Positions 1-9,980 of a stretch of 64,000 nucleotides of DNA are shown one piece after another. Each line of letters starts with the position of its first letter. The first letter of the stretch is position 1. This stretch comes from Sympetrum striolatum (taxonomy: Eukaryota > Arthropoda > Insecta > Odonata > Libellulidae): positions 248,001 to 312,000 of the forward strand of contig CANPUZ010000069.1 in assembly GCA_947579665.1 (NCBI GenBank). The letters are read 5' to 3'. The notes under the pieces were generated by a model. That model was not told the DNA's origin. It saw nothing but the letters and a program-made list of their open reading frames with translations, and ran no database searches. The position numbers and the translations under genes were made by a program.

Positions 1-387
1 AATTTCCATTTTTTTCCTCTTTTTTTCCCTTAATTTTCCTTATTTTATCGAGATTTGACCGAAAAAAGCAAGAAAAACGAATAATTTTATCGAAATTTCA
101 ATTTTTATCCCTTAATTTTCCTTATTTTATCGAGATTTGACCGAAAAAAGCAAGAAAAACGAATAATTTAAGCGAAATTTCAATTTTTTTCCTCTTTTTT
201 TCCCTTAATTTTCCTTATTTTATCGAGATTTGACCGAAAAAAGCAAGAAAAACGAATAATTTTAGCGAAATTTCAATTTTTTTCATCTTTTTTTCCCTTA
301 ATTTTCCTTATTTTATCGAGATTTGACCGAAAAAAGCAAGAAAAACGAATAATTTTAGCGAAATTTCAATTTTTTTCCTCTTTTTTT

Positions 388-398
388 CCTCTTTTTTT
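388..398 (+). repeat. 11-bp expansion inside one monomer
   Basis: The unit cctcttttttt at 377-387 is repeated exactly at 388-398, giving a monomer one 11-bp step longer than normal. It is the counterpart of the 11-bp deletions seen elsewhere. It shows that the pyrimidine-rich part of the monomer behaves as a short tandem repeat of about 11 bp. Confidence 0.85.
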
Positions 399-480
399 CC
401 CTTAATTTTCCTTAGTTTATCGAGATTTGACCGAAAAAAGAAAGAAAAACAAATAATTTTTGCGAAATTTCAATTTTTAT

Positions 481-1016
481 CCTCTTTTTTTTCCCTTAAT
501 TAATCGAGATTTAACCGAAAAAAGCAAGAAAACGAATAATTATAGCGATATTTCAATTTTTTTCTTCTTTTTTTCCCTTAATTTTCCTTATTTTATCGAG
601 ATTTGACCGAAAAAAGCAAGAAAAACGAATAATTTCATCGAAATTTCAATTTTTATCATCATTTTTCCCTTGATTTTCCTTATTTTATCGAGATTTGACC
701 GAAAAAAGCAAGAAAAACGAATAATTTTAGCGAAATTTCAGGTTTTATCCTCTTTTTTTTCCCTTAATTAATCGAGATATGACCGAAAAGAGCAAGAAAA
801 CGAATAATTATAGCGATATTTCAATTTTTTTCTTCTTTTTTTCCCTTAATTTTCCTTATTTTATCGAGATTTGACCGAAAAAAGCAAGAAAAACGAATAA
901 TTTTATCGAAATTTCAATTTTTATCATCATTTTTCCCTTGATTTTCCTTATTTTATCGAGATTTGACCGAAAAAAGCAAGAAAAACGAATAACTTTAGCG
1001 AAATTTCAATTTTTTT
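481..1016 (+). repeat. Tandem duplication, 268-bp offset (three monomers)
   Basis: About 481-748 is repeated from 749 onward. Both copies start with a shortened monomer in which cccttaatt runs directly into aatcgag. This is followed by the rare agcgatatttc variant and by a monomer with tatcatcattttt before cccttga. The offset fits one 82-bp and two 93-bp monomers. The copies differ by several substitutions, so this is an older event than those further right. Confidence 0.75.
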
Positions 1017-2835
1017 CCTCTTTTTTTCCCTTAATTTTCCTTATTTTATCGAGATTTGACCGAAAAAAGCAAGAAAAACGAATAATTTTAGCGAAATTTC
1101 AATTTTTTTCCTCTTTTTTTCCCTTAATTTTCCTTAGTTTATCGAGATTTGACCGAAAAAAGCAAGGAAAACGAATAATTTTAGCGAAATTTCAATTTTT
1201 ATCCTCTTTTCTTCCCTTAATTTTCCTTATTTTATCGAGATTTGACCGAAAAAGCCAAGAAAAACGAATAATTTTAGCGAAATTTTAATTTTTTTCTTCT
1301 TTTTTTCCCTTAATTTTCCTTATTTTATCGTGTTTTGACCGAAAAAAGCAAGAAAAAAGAATAATTTTAGCGGAATATCAATTTTTATCATCTTTTTTCC
1401 CTTGATTTTCCATATTTTATCGAGATTTGACCGAAAAAAGCAAGAAAAACGAATAATTTTAGCGAAATATCAATTTTTATCCTCTTTTTTTCCCTTCATT
1501 TTCCTTATTTTATCGAGATTTGACCGAAAAGAGCAAGAAAAACGAATAATTTTAGCGAAATTTCAATTTTTTTCATCTTTTTTTCCCTTAATTTTCTTTA
1601 TTTTATCGAGATTTGACCGATAAAAGCAAGAAAAACGAATAATTTTAGCGAAAATTTAATTTTTTTCCTCTTTTTTTCCCTTAATTTTCCTTATTTTATC
1701 GAGATTTGGCCGAAAAAAGCAGGTAAAACGAATAATTTTAGCGAAATTTCAATTTTTTTCCTCTTTTTTTCCCTCAATTTTCCTTATTTTATCCAGATTT
1801 GACCGAAAAAAGCAAGAAAAACGAATAATTTTAGCGAAATTTCAATTTTTTTCCACTTTTTTTCCCTTAATTTTCTTTATGTTATCGAGATTTGACCGAA
1901 AAAAGCAAGAAAAACGAATAATTTTAGCGAAATATCAATTTTTATCCTCTTTTTTTCCCTTAATTTTCCTTATTTTATCGAGATTTGACCGAAAAAAGCA
2001 AGAAAAACGAATAACTTTAGCGAAATTTCAATTTTTTTCCTCTTTTTTTCCCTTAATTTTCCTTATTTTATCGAGATTTGACTAAAAAAAGCAAGAAAAA
2101 CGAATAATTTTAGCGAAATTTCAATTTTTTTCCTCTTTTTTTCCCTTAATTTTCCTTAGTTTATCGAGATTTGACCGAAAAAAGCAAGGAAAACGAATAA
2201 TTTTTGCGAAATTTCAATTTTTATCCTCTTTTCTTCCCTTAATTTTCCTTATTTTATCGAGATTTGACCGAAAAAAGCAAGAAAAACGAATAATTTTAGC
2301 GAAATATCAATTTTTATCATCTTTTTTCCCTTGATTTTCCATATTTTATCGAGATTTGACCGAAAAAAGCAAGAAAAACGAATAATTTTAGCGAAATATC
2401 AATTTTTATCCTCTTTTTTTCCCTTCATATTCCTTATTTTCTCGAGATATGACCGAAAAGAGCAAGAAAAACGAATAATTTTAGCGAAATTTCAATTTTT
2501 TTCATCTTTTTTTCCCTTAATTTTCTTTATTTTATCGAGATTTGACCGATATAAGCAAGAAAAACGAATAATTTAAGCGAAATTTTAATTTTTTTCCTCT
2601 TTTTTTCCCTTAATATTCCTTATTTTATCGAGATTTGGCCGAAAAAAGCAAGTAAAACGAATAATTTTAGCGAAATTTCAATTTTTTTCCTCTTTTTTTC
2701 CCTCAATTTTCCTTATTTTATCGAGATTTGACCGAAAAAAGCAAGAAAAACGAATAATTTTAGCGAAATTTCAATTTTTTTCCTCTTTTTTTCCCTCAAT
2801 TTTCCTTATGTTATCGAGATTTGACCGAAAAAAGC
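941..2835 (+). repeat. Tandem duplication, 1022-bp offset
   Basis: About 941-1962 is repeated at 1963-2835. Diagnostic variants recur in the same order: aacttt, caaggaaaacg, the tcttttcttccc spacer, cttgattttccatatt (near 1402 and 2331), gaaaagagc, then a gat(a/t)aaagc-type monomer and ccctcaa. The offset is 1022 bp up to about 1230/2252 and 929 bp from about 1402/2331, so the second copy lacks exactly one 93-bp monomer. Confidence 0.8.
1035..1127 (+). repeat. Reference 93-bp monomer matching the consensus
   Basis: This copy matches the consensus and is used here as the numbering standard. Monomer positions 1-13 are T-rich. Positions 14-53 are a better conserved stretch running from atcgag through tttgaccg and the A-runs to cgaataat. 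Positions 57-67 hold gcgaaatttca, including the 8-bp palindrome gaaatttc. Positions 68-93 are a pyrimidine run with cctc and cccttaa. G/C clusters lie at about positions 5-6, 16-19, 24-28, 35-39, 45-46, 57-59, 66, 76-79 and 87-89, that is nine clusters in 93 bp. Four CpGs occur per monomer, at 16, 27, 45 and 58. Confidence 0.93.
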
Positions 2836-4700
2836 AAGAAAAACGAATAATTTTTGTGAATCTTCAATTTTTTCCACTTTTTTTCCCTTAATTTTCCTTA
2901 TTTTATCGAGATTTGGCCGAAAAAAGCAAGTAAAACGAATAATTTTAGCGAAATTTCAATTTTTTTCTTCTTTTTTTCCCTAAATTTTCCTTATTTTATC
3001 GAGATTTGACCGAAAAAAGCAAGAAAAACGAATAATTTTATCGAAATTTCAATTTTTATCCTCTTTTTTTCCCTTAATTTTCCCAATTTTATCGAGATTT
3101 AACCGAAAAAAGCAAGAAAACGAATAATTATAGCGAAATTTAAATTTTTTCTTCTTGTTTTCCCTTAATTTTCCTTATTTTATCGAGATTTGACCGAAAA
3201 AAGCAAGAAAAACGAATAATTTTAGCGAAATATCAATTTTTTTCCTCTTTTTTTCCCTAAATTTTCCTTATGTTATCGAGATTTGACCGAAAAAAGCAAG
3301 AAAAACGAATAATATTAGCGAAATTTTAATTTTTATCCTCTTTTTTTCCCTTAATTAATCGAGATTTAACCGAAAAAAGCAAGAAAACGAATAATTATAG
3401 CGAAATTTAAATTTTTTTCTTCTTTTTTTCCCTTAATTTTCCTTATTTTATCATGATTTGACCGAAAAAAGCACGAAAAACGAATAATTTTAGCGAAATA
3501 TCAATTTTTATCCTCTTTTTTTCCCTTAATTTTCCTTATTTTATCGAGATTTGACCGAAAAAAGCAAGAAAAACGAATAACTATAGCGAAATTTCAATTT
3601 TTTTCCTCTTTTTTTCCCTTAATTTTCCTTATTTTATCGAGATTTGACCGAAAAAAGCAAGAAAAACGAATAATTTTTGCGAAATTTCAATTTTTTTCCT
3701 CTTTTTGTCCCTTAATTTTCCTTATTTTATCGAGATTTGAACGAAAAAAGCAAGAAAAACGAATAATTTTATCGAAATTTCAATTTTTATCCTCTTTTTT
3801 TCCCTTAATTTTCCCAATTTTATCGAGATTTAACCGAAAAAAGCAAGAAAACGAATAATTATAGCGAAATTTAAATTTTTTCTTCTTTTTTTCCCTTAAT
3901 TTTCCTTATTTTATCGAGATTTGACCGAAAAAAGCAAGAAAAACGAATAATTTTAGCGAAATATCAATTTTTTTCCTCTTTTTTTCCCTCAATTTTCCTT
4001 ATGTTATCGAGATTTGACCGAAAAAAGCAAGAAAAACGAATAATTTTAGCGAAATATGAATTTTTATCCTCTTTTTTTCCCTTAATTTTCCTTATTTTAT
4101 CGAGATTTGACCGAAAAAAGCAAGAAAAACGAATAACTTTAGCGAAATTTCCATTTTTTTCCTCTTTTTTTCCCTTAATTTTTCTTATTTTATCGAGATT
4201 TGACCGAAAAAAGCAAGAAAAACGAATAATTTTAGCGAAATTTCAATTTTTTTCCTCTTTTTTTCCCTTAATTTTCCTTATTTTATCGAGATTTGGCCGA
4301 AAAAAGCAAGTAAAACGAATAATTTTAGCAAAATTTCAATTTTTTTCCTCATTTATTCCCTTTATTTTCCTTATTTTATCGAGATTTGTCCGAAAAATGC
4401 AAGAAAAACGAATAATTTTATCGAAATTTCAATTTTTATCCCTTAATTTTCCTTATTTTATCGAGATTTGACCGAAAGAAGCAAGGAAAACGAATAATTT
4501 TAGCGAAATTTCAATTTTTTTCCACTTTTTTTCCCATAATTTTCCTTATTTTATCGAGATTTGACCGAAAGAAGCAAGAAAAACGAATAATTTTAGCGAA
4601 ATTTAAATTTTTTTCCTCTTTTTTTCCCTTAATTTCCCTTATTTTATCGAGATTTGACCGAAAAAAGCAAGAAAAACGAATAATTTAAGCGAAATATCAA
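2836..4700 (+). repeat. Heterogeneous satellite with 731-bp-offset duplication
   Basis: Monomers here vary more than in the rest of the window. About 2975-3312 recurs at 3706-4043, both including the rare tcccaatttt junction (3081 and 3812), a taaccg monomer with cgaataattatag, and an attttccttatgttatcg monomer. An 82-bp monomer of the ttaattaatcgag type lies near 3352. The taaccg/attatag monomers resemble those at 17.97 and 62.2 kb. No gene or unique sequence is present. Confidence 0.7.
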
Positions 4701-4710
4701 TTTTTATCAT

Positions 4711-4727
4711 CTTTTTTCCTTATTTTA
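4711..4727 (+). repeat. 11-bp deletion, type 1 (ccc-ttga spacer lost)
   Basis: Here atcatcttttttcc joins directly to ttattttatgg. Ordinary copies carry cttgattttcc between them, exactly 11 bp. The same junction recurs near 6359 and 8549, as part of copied blocks. Confidence 0.85.
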
Positions 4728-4991
4728 TGGAGATTTGACCGAAAAAATCAAGAAAAACGAATAATTTTATCGAAATTTCAATTTTCATAATCTTTTTTCC
4801 CTTGATTTTCCTTATATAATCGAGATTTGACCGCAAAAAGCAAGAAAAACGAATAATTTTAGCGAAATTTCAATTTTTTTCCTCTTTTTTTCCCTTAATT
4901 TTCCTTAGTTTATTGAGATTTGTCCGAAAAAAGCAAGAAAAACGAATAATTTTAGCGAAATTTCAATTTTTATCCTCTTTTTTTCCCTTAA

Positions 4992-5073
4992 TTAATGGAG
5001 ATTTAACCGAAAAAAGCAAGAAAACGAATAATAATAGCGAAATTTCAATTTTTTTCTTCTTTTTTTCCCTTAA
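4992..5073 (+). repeat. 82-bp monomer, type 2 (ttaatggag)
   Basis: Ten bases of the ttttccttatttt start of the monomer are missing, and one A is lost from the second A-run (caagaaaacg), giving 82 bp. Copies of this class lie near 6637, 8827, 10565, 12202, 15117, 19979, 21258, 23005, 24558, 27681, 29233, 31620, 34466, 37112, 38665, 41606, 44252, 46547, 49098, 50454, 52006, 54858, 56315, 59416 and 63916. A tagataatgg form occurs near 13292, 16761, 57592 and 60890. Confidence 0.88.
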
Positions 5074-5525
5074 TTTTCCTTATTTTATCGAGATTTGACC
5101 GAAAAAAGGAAGAAAAACGAATAATTTTAGCGAAATATCAATTTTTATCATCTTTTTTCCCTTGATTTTCCTTATTTTATCGAGATTTGACCGAAAAAAG
5201 CAAGAAAAACGAATAATTTTAGCGAAATATCAATTTTTATCCTCTTTTTTTCCCTTAATTTTCTTTATTTTATCGAGATTTGACCGATAAAAGCAAGAAA
5301 AACGAATAATTTTAGCGAAATTTTAATTTTTTTCCTCTTTTTTTCCCTTAATTTTCCTTATTTTATCGAGATTTGACCGAAAAAAGCAAGAAAAACGAAT
5401 AATGTTAGCGAAATATCAATTTTTATCCTCTTTTTTTCCCTTAATTTTCCTTATTTTATCGAGATTTGACCGAAAAGAGCAAGAAAAACGAATAATTTCA
5501 GCGAAATTTCAATTTTTTTTAATCT

Positions 5526-7715
5526 TTTTTTCCCTTAATTTTCCTTATTTTATCGAGATTTGACCGAAAAAAGCAAGAAAAACGAATAATTTTAGCGAAA
5601 TATCAATTTTTATCATCTTTTTCCCCTTGATTTTCCTTATTTAATCGAGATTTGACCGAAAAAAGCAAGAAAAACGAATAACTTTAGCGAAATTTCCATT
5701 TTTGTCCTCTTTTTTCCCTTAATTTTCCTTATTTTATCGAGATTTGACCGAAAAAAGCAAGAAAAACGAATAATGTTAGCGAAATATCAATTTTTATCCT
5801 CTTTTTTCCCTTAATTTTCCTTATTTTATCGAGATTTGACCGAAAAAAGCAAGAAAAACGAATAATTTGAGCGAAATTTCAATTTTTTTCCTGTTTTTTT
5901 CCCTTAATTTTCCTAATGTTATCGAGATTTGACCGAAAAAAGCAAGAAAAAGTAATAATTTTATCGAAATATCATTTTTTAATCCTCTTTTTTTCCCTTA
6001 ATTTTCCTTATTTTATCGAGATTTGACCAAAAAAAGCAAGAAAAACGAATAATTTTAGCGAAATCTCAATTTTTTTCCTCATTTTTTCCTTAATTTTCCT
6101 TAGTTTATCGAGATTTGACCAAAAAAAACAAGAAAAACGAATAATTTTAGCAAAATTTCAATTTTTATCCCCTTTTTTTCCCTTAATTTTCCTTATTTTA
6201 TCGAGATTTGACCGAAAAAAGCAAGAAAAACGAATAATTTTAGCGAAATTTCAATTTTTTTCCTCTTTTTTTCCAATAATTTTCCTTATTTTATCGATAT
6301 TTGACCGAAAAAAGCAAGAAAAACGAATAATTTTAGCGAAATATCAATTTTTATCATCTTTTTTCCTTATTTTATGGAGATTTGACCGAAAAAATCAAGA
6401 AAAACGAATAATTTTATCGAAATTTCAATTTTCGTAATCTTTTTTCCCTTGATTTTCCTTATATAATCGAGATTTGACCGCAAAAAGCAAGAAAAACGAA
6501 TAATTTTAGCGAAATTTCAATTTTTTTCCTCTTTTTTTCCCTTAATTTTCCTTAGTTTATTGAGATTTGTCCGAAAAAAGCAAGAAAAACGAATAATTTT
6601 AGCGAAATTTCAATTTTTATCCTCTTTTTTTCCCTTAATTAATGGAGATTTAACCGAAAAAAGCAAGAAAACGAATAATAATAGCGAAATTTCAATTTTT
6701 TTCTTCTTTTTTTCCCTTAATTTTCCTTATTTTATCGAGATTTGACCGAAAAAAGGAAGAAAAACGAATAATTTTAGCGAAATATCAATTTTTATCATCT
6801 TTTTTCCCTTGATTTTCCTTATTTTATCGAGATTTGACCGAAAAAAGCAAGAAAAACGAATAATTTTATCGAAATTTCAATTTTTATCATCTTTTTTCCC
6901 TTGATTTTCCTTATTTTATCTAGATTTGACCGAAAAAAGCAAGAAAAACGAATAATTTTAGCGAAATATCAATTTTTATCATCTTTTTTCCCTTGATTTT
7001 CCTTATTTTATCGAGATTTGACCGAAAAAAGCAAGAAAAACGAATAATTTTAGCGAAATCTCAATTTTTTTCCTCATTTTTTCCTTAATTTTCCTTAGTT
7101 TATCGAGATTTGACCAAAAAAAACAAGAAAAACGAATAATTTTAGCAAAATTTCAATTTTTATCCCCTTTTTTTCCCTTAATTTTCCTTATTTTATCGAG
7201 ATTTGACCGAAAAAAGCAAGAAAAACGAATAATTTTAGCGAAATTTCAATTTTTTTCCTCTTTTTTTCCAATAATTTTCCTTATTTTATCGATATTTGAC
7301 CGAAAAAAGCAAGAAAAACGAATAATTTTAGCGAAATATCAATTTTTATCCTCTTTTTTTCCCTTAATTTTCCTTATTTTATCGAGATTTGACCGAAAAA
7401 AGCAAGAAAAACGAATAACTTTATCGAAATTTCCATTTTTTTCCTCTTTTTTTCCCTTAGTTTTCCTTATTTTATCGAGATTTGACCGAAAAAAGCAAGA
7501 AAAACGAATAATTTTAGCGAAATTTCAATTTTTTTCCTCTTTTTTTCCCTTAATTTTCCTTATTTTATCGAGATTTGGCCGAAAAAAGCAAGTAAAACGA
7601 ATAATTTTAGCAAAATTTCAATTTTTTTCCTCATTTTTTCCCTTTATTTTCCTTATTTTATCGAGATTTGTCCGAAAAAAGCAAGAAAAACGAATAATTT
7701 TATCGAAATTTCATT
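5526..7715 (+). repeat. 2190-bp tandem duplication, copy 1
   Basis: This block is followed directly by a nearly identical copy at 7716-9905. Matching landmarks at a constant 2190-bp offset are: ttccccttgattttcc (5611/7801), agtaataattttatcg (5951/8141), gaccaaaaaaagc (6028/8218), the tttatggag monomer (6359/8549), ccaataattttcc (7268/9458) and cccttagttttcc (7453/9643). Only a handful of substitutions separate the copies, so the event is recent. Inside the block, about 6005-6350 recurs at 7000-7345 (offset 995 bp), an older nested duplication. Confidence 0.9.
6005..7345 (+). repeat. Nested 995-bp-offset duplication
   Basis: The run of monomers with gcgaaatctc, cctcattttttcc, ttagtttatcg, gaccaaaaaaaacaag, agcaaaatttc, tatcccc and ccaataa occurs at about 6005-6350 and again at 7000-7345. 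It lies wholly inside the 2190-bp unit and was copied with it (also at 8195-8540 and 9190-9535). It therefore predates that event. Confidence 0.8.
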
Positions 7716-9980
7716 TTTTTTCCCTTAATTTTCCTTATTTTATCGAGATTTGACCGAAAAAAGCAAGAAAAACGAATAATTTTAGCGAAATATCAATTTT
7801 TATCATCTTTTTCCCCTTGATTTTCCTTATTTAATCGAGATTTGACCGAAAAAAGCAAGAAAAACGAATAACTTTAGCGAAATTTCCATTTTTGTCCTCT
7901 TTTTTCCCTTAATTTTCCTTATTTTATCGAGATTTGACCGAAAAAAGCAAGAAAAACGAATAATGTTAGCGAAATATCAATTTTTATCCTCTTTTTTCCC
8001 TTAATTTTCCTTATTTTATCGAGATTTGACCGAAAAAAGCAAGAAAAACGAATAATTTGAGCGAAATTTCAATTTTTTTCCTGTTTTTTTCCCTTAATTT
8101 TCCTAATGTTATCGAGATTTGACCGAAAAAAGCAAGAAAAAGTAATAATTTTATCGAAATATCATTTTTTAATCCTCTTTTTTTCCCTTAATTTTCCTTA
8201 TTTTATCGAGATTTGACCAAAAAAAGCAAGAAAAACGAATAATTTTAGCGAAATCTCAATTTTTTTCCTCATTTTTTCCTTAATTTTCCTTAGTTTATCG
8301 AGATTTGACCAAAAAAAACAAGAAAAACGAATAATTTTAGCAAAATTTCAATTTTTATCCCCTTTTTTTCCCTTAATTTTCCTTATTTTATCGAGATTTG
8401 ACCGAAAAAAGCAAGAAAAACGAATAATTTTAGCGAAATTTCAATTTTTTTCCTCTTTTTTTCCAATAATTTTCCTTATTTTATCGATATTTGACCGAAA
8501 AAAGCAAGAAAAACGAATAATTTTAGCGAAATATCAATTTTTATCATCTTTTTTCCTTATTTTATGGAGATTTGACCGAAAAAATCAAGAAAAACGAATA
8601 ATTTTATCGAAATTTCAATTTTCGTAATCTTTTTTCCCTTGATTTTCCTTATATAATCGAGATTTGACCGCAAAAAGCAAGAAAAACGAATAATTTTAGC
8701 GAAATTTCAATTTTTTTCCTCTTTTTTTCCCTTAATTTTCCTTAGTTTATTGAGATTTGTCCGAAAAAAGCAAGAAAAACGAATAATTTTAGCGAAATTT
8801 CAATTTTTATCCTCTTTTTTTCCCTTAATTAATGGAGATTTAACCGAATAAAGCAAGAAAACGAATAATAATAGCGAAATTTCAATTTTTTTCTTCTTTT
8901 TTTCCCTTAATTTTCCTTATTTTATCGAGATTTGACCGAAAAAAGGAAGAAAAACGAATAATTTTAGCGAAATATCAATTTTTATCATCTTTTTTCCCTT
9001 GATTTTCCTTATTTTATCGAGATTTGACCGAAAAAAGCAAGAAAAACGAATAATTTTATCGAAATTTCAATTTTTATCATCTTTTTTCCCTTGATTTTCC
9101 TTATTTTATCTAGATTTGACCGAAAAAAGCAAGAAAAACGAATAATTTTAGCGAAATATCAATTTTTATCATCTTTTTTCCCTTGATTTTCCTTATTTTA
9201 TCGAGATTTGACCGAAAAAAGCAAGAAAAACGAATAATTTTAGCGAAATCTCAATTTTTTTCCTCATTTTTTCCTTAATTTTCCTTAGTTTATCGAGATT
9301 TGACCAAAAAAAACAAGAAAAACGAATAATTTTAGCAAAATTTCAATTTTTATCCCCTTTTTTTCCCTTAATTTTCCTTATTTTATCGAGATTTGACCGA
9401 AAAAAGCAAGAAAAACGAATAATTTTAGCGAAATTTCAATTTTTTTCCTCTTTTTTTCCAATAATTTTCCTTATTTTATCGATATTTGACCGAAAAAAGC
9501 AAGAAAAACGAATAATTTTAGCGAAATATCAATTTTTATCCTCTTTTTTTCCCTTAATTTTCCTTATTTTATCGAGATTTGACCGAAAAAAGCAAGAAAA
9601 ACGAATAACTTTATCGAAATTTCCATTTTTTTCCTCTTTTTTTCCCTTAGTTTTCCTTATTTTATCGAGATTTGACCGAAAAAAGCAAGAAAAACGAATA
9701 ATTTGAGCGAAATTTCAATTTTTTTCCTCTTTTTTTCCCTTAATTTTCCTTATTTTATCGAGATTTGGCCGAAAAAAGCAAGTAAAACGAATAATTTTAG
9801 CAAAATTTCAATTTTTTTCCTCATTTTTTCCCTTTATTTTCCTTATTTTATCGAGATTTGTCCGAAAAAAGCAAGAAAAACGAATAATTTTATCGAAATT
9901 TCATTTTTTATCCCTTAATTTTCCTTATTTTATCGAGATTTGACCGAAAAAAGCAAGAAAAACGAATAATTTTAGCGAAA
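7716..9980 (+). repeat. 2190-bp tandem duplication, copy 2
   Basis: This is the second copy of 5526-7715, with about 75 bp of further match into the next monomer. Differences seen include taaccgaataaagc at 8841 against an uninterrupted A-run in copy 1, and a gagcg variant at 9706 where copy 1 has tagcg. No indel was noticed, so the offset stays at 2190 bp throughout. Confidence 0.9.

Larger units (their letters stand above)
4711..5073 (+). repeat. First copy of the recurring diagnostic monomer series
   Basis: Four easily recognised monomers occur in fixed order. The first has tttatggag and gaaaaaatcaag (4725). The second has tatataatcgag with gaccgcaaaaagc (4811). The third has ttagtttattgag with ttgtccg (about 4903). 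The fourth is an 82-bp monomer with ttaatggag, taaccg and cgaataataatag (4992-5073). The tatataa/gaccgc member recurs near 4811, 6463, 8653, 10391, 12026, 13117, 14940, 16587, 21083, 24380, 29057, 31443, 34291, 36934, 38488, 41431, 44074, 46371, 48921, 50277, 51829, 54681, 57414, 59237 and 60708. Spacing runs from 1.1 to 4.7 kb, so this is not a regular higher-order repeat. Confidence 0.85.

Noticed and set aside
1035..1127. CENP-B box
   Set aside because: I compared both strands of the monomer with the known pattern of TTCG, then A, then CGGG at fixed spacing. attcg and ttcgg occur on the minus strand, but not at the right spacing and without the CGGG core.
1035..1127. WRKY W-box (ttgacc) as a regulatory element
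   Set aside because: The motif occurs in every monomer, but six bases are expected often by chance and no gene is nearby. It shows sequence conservation only.
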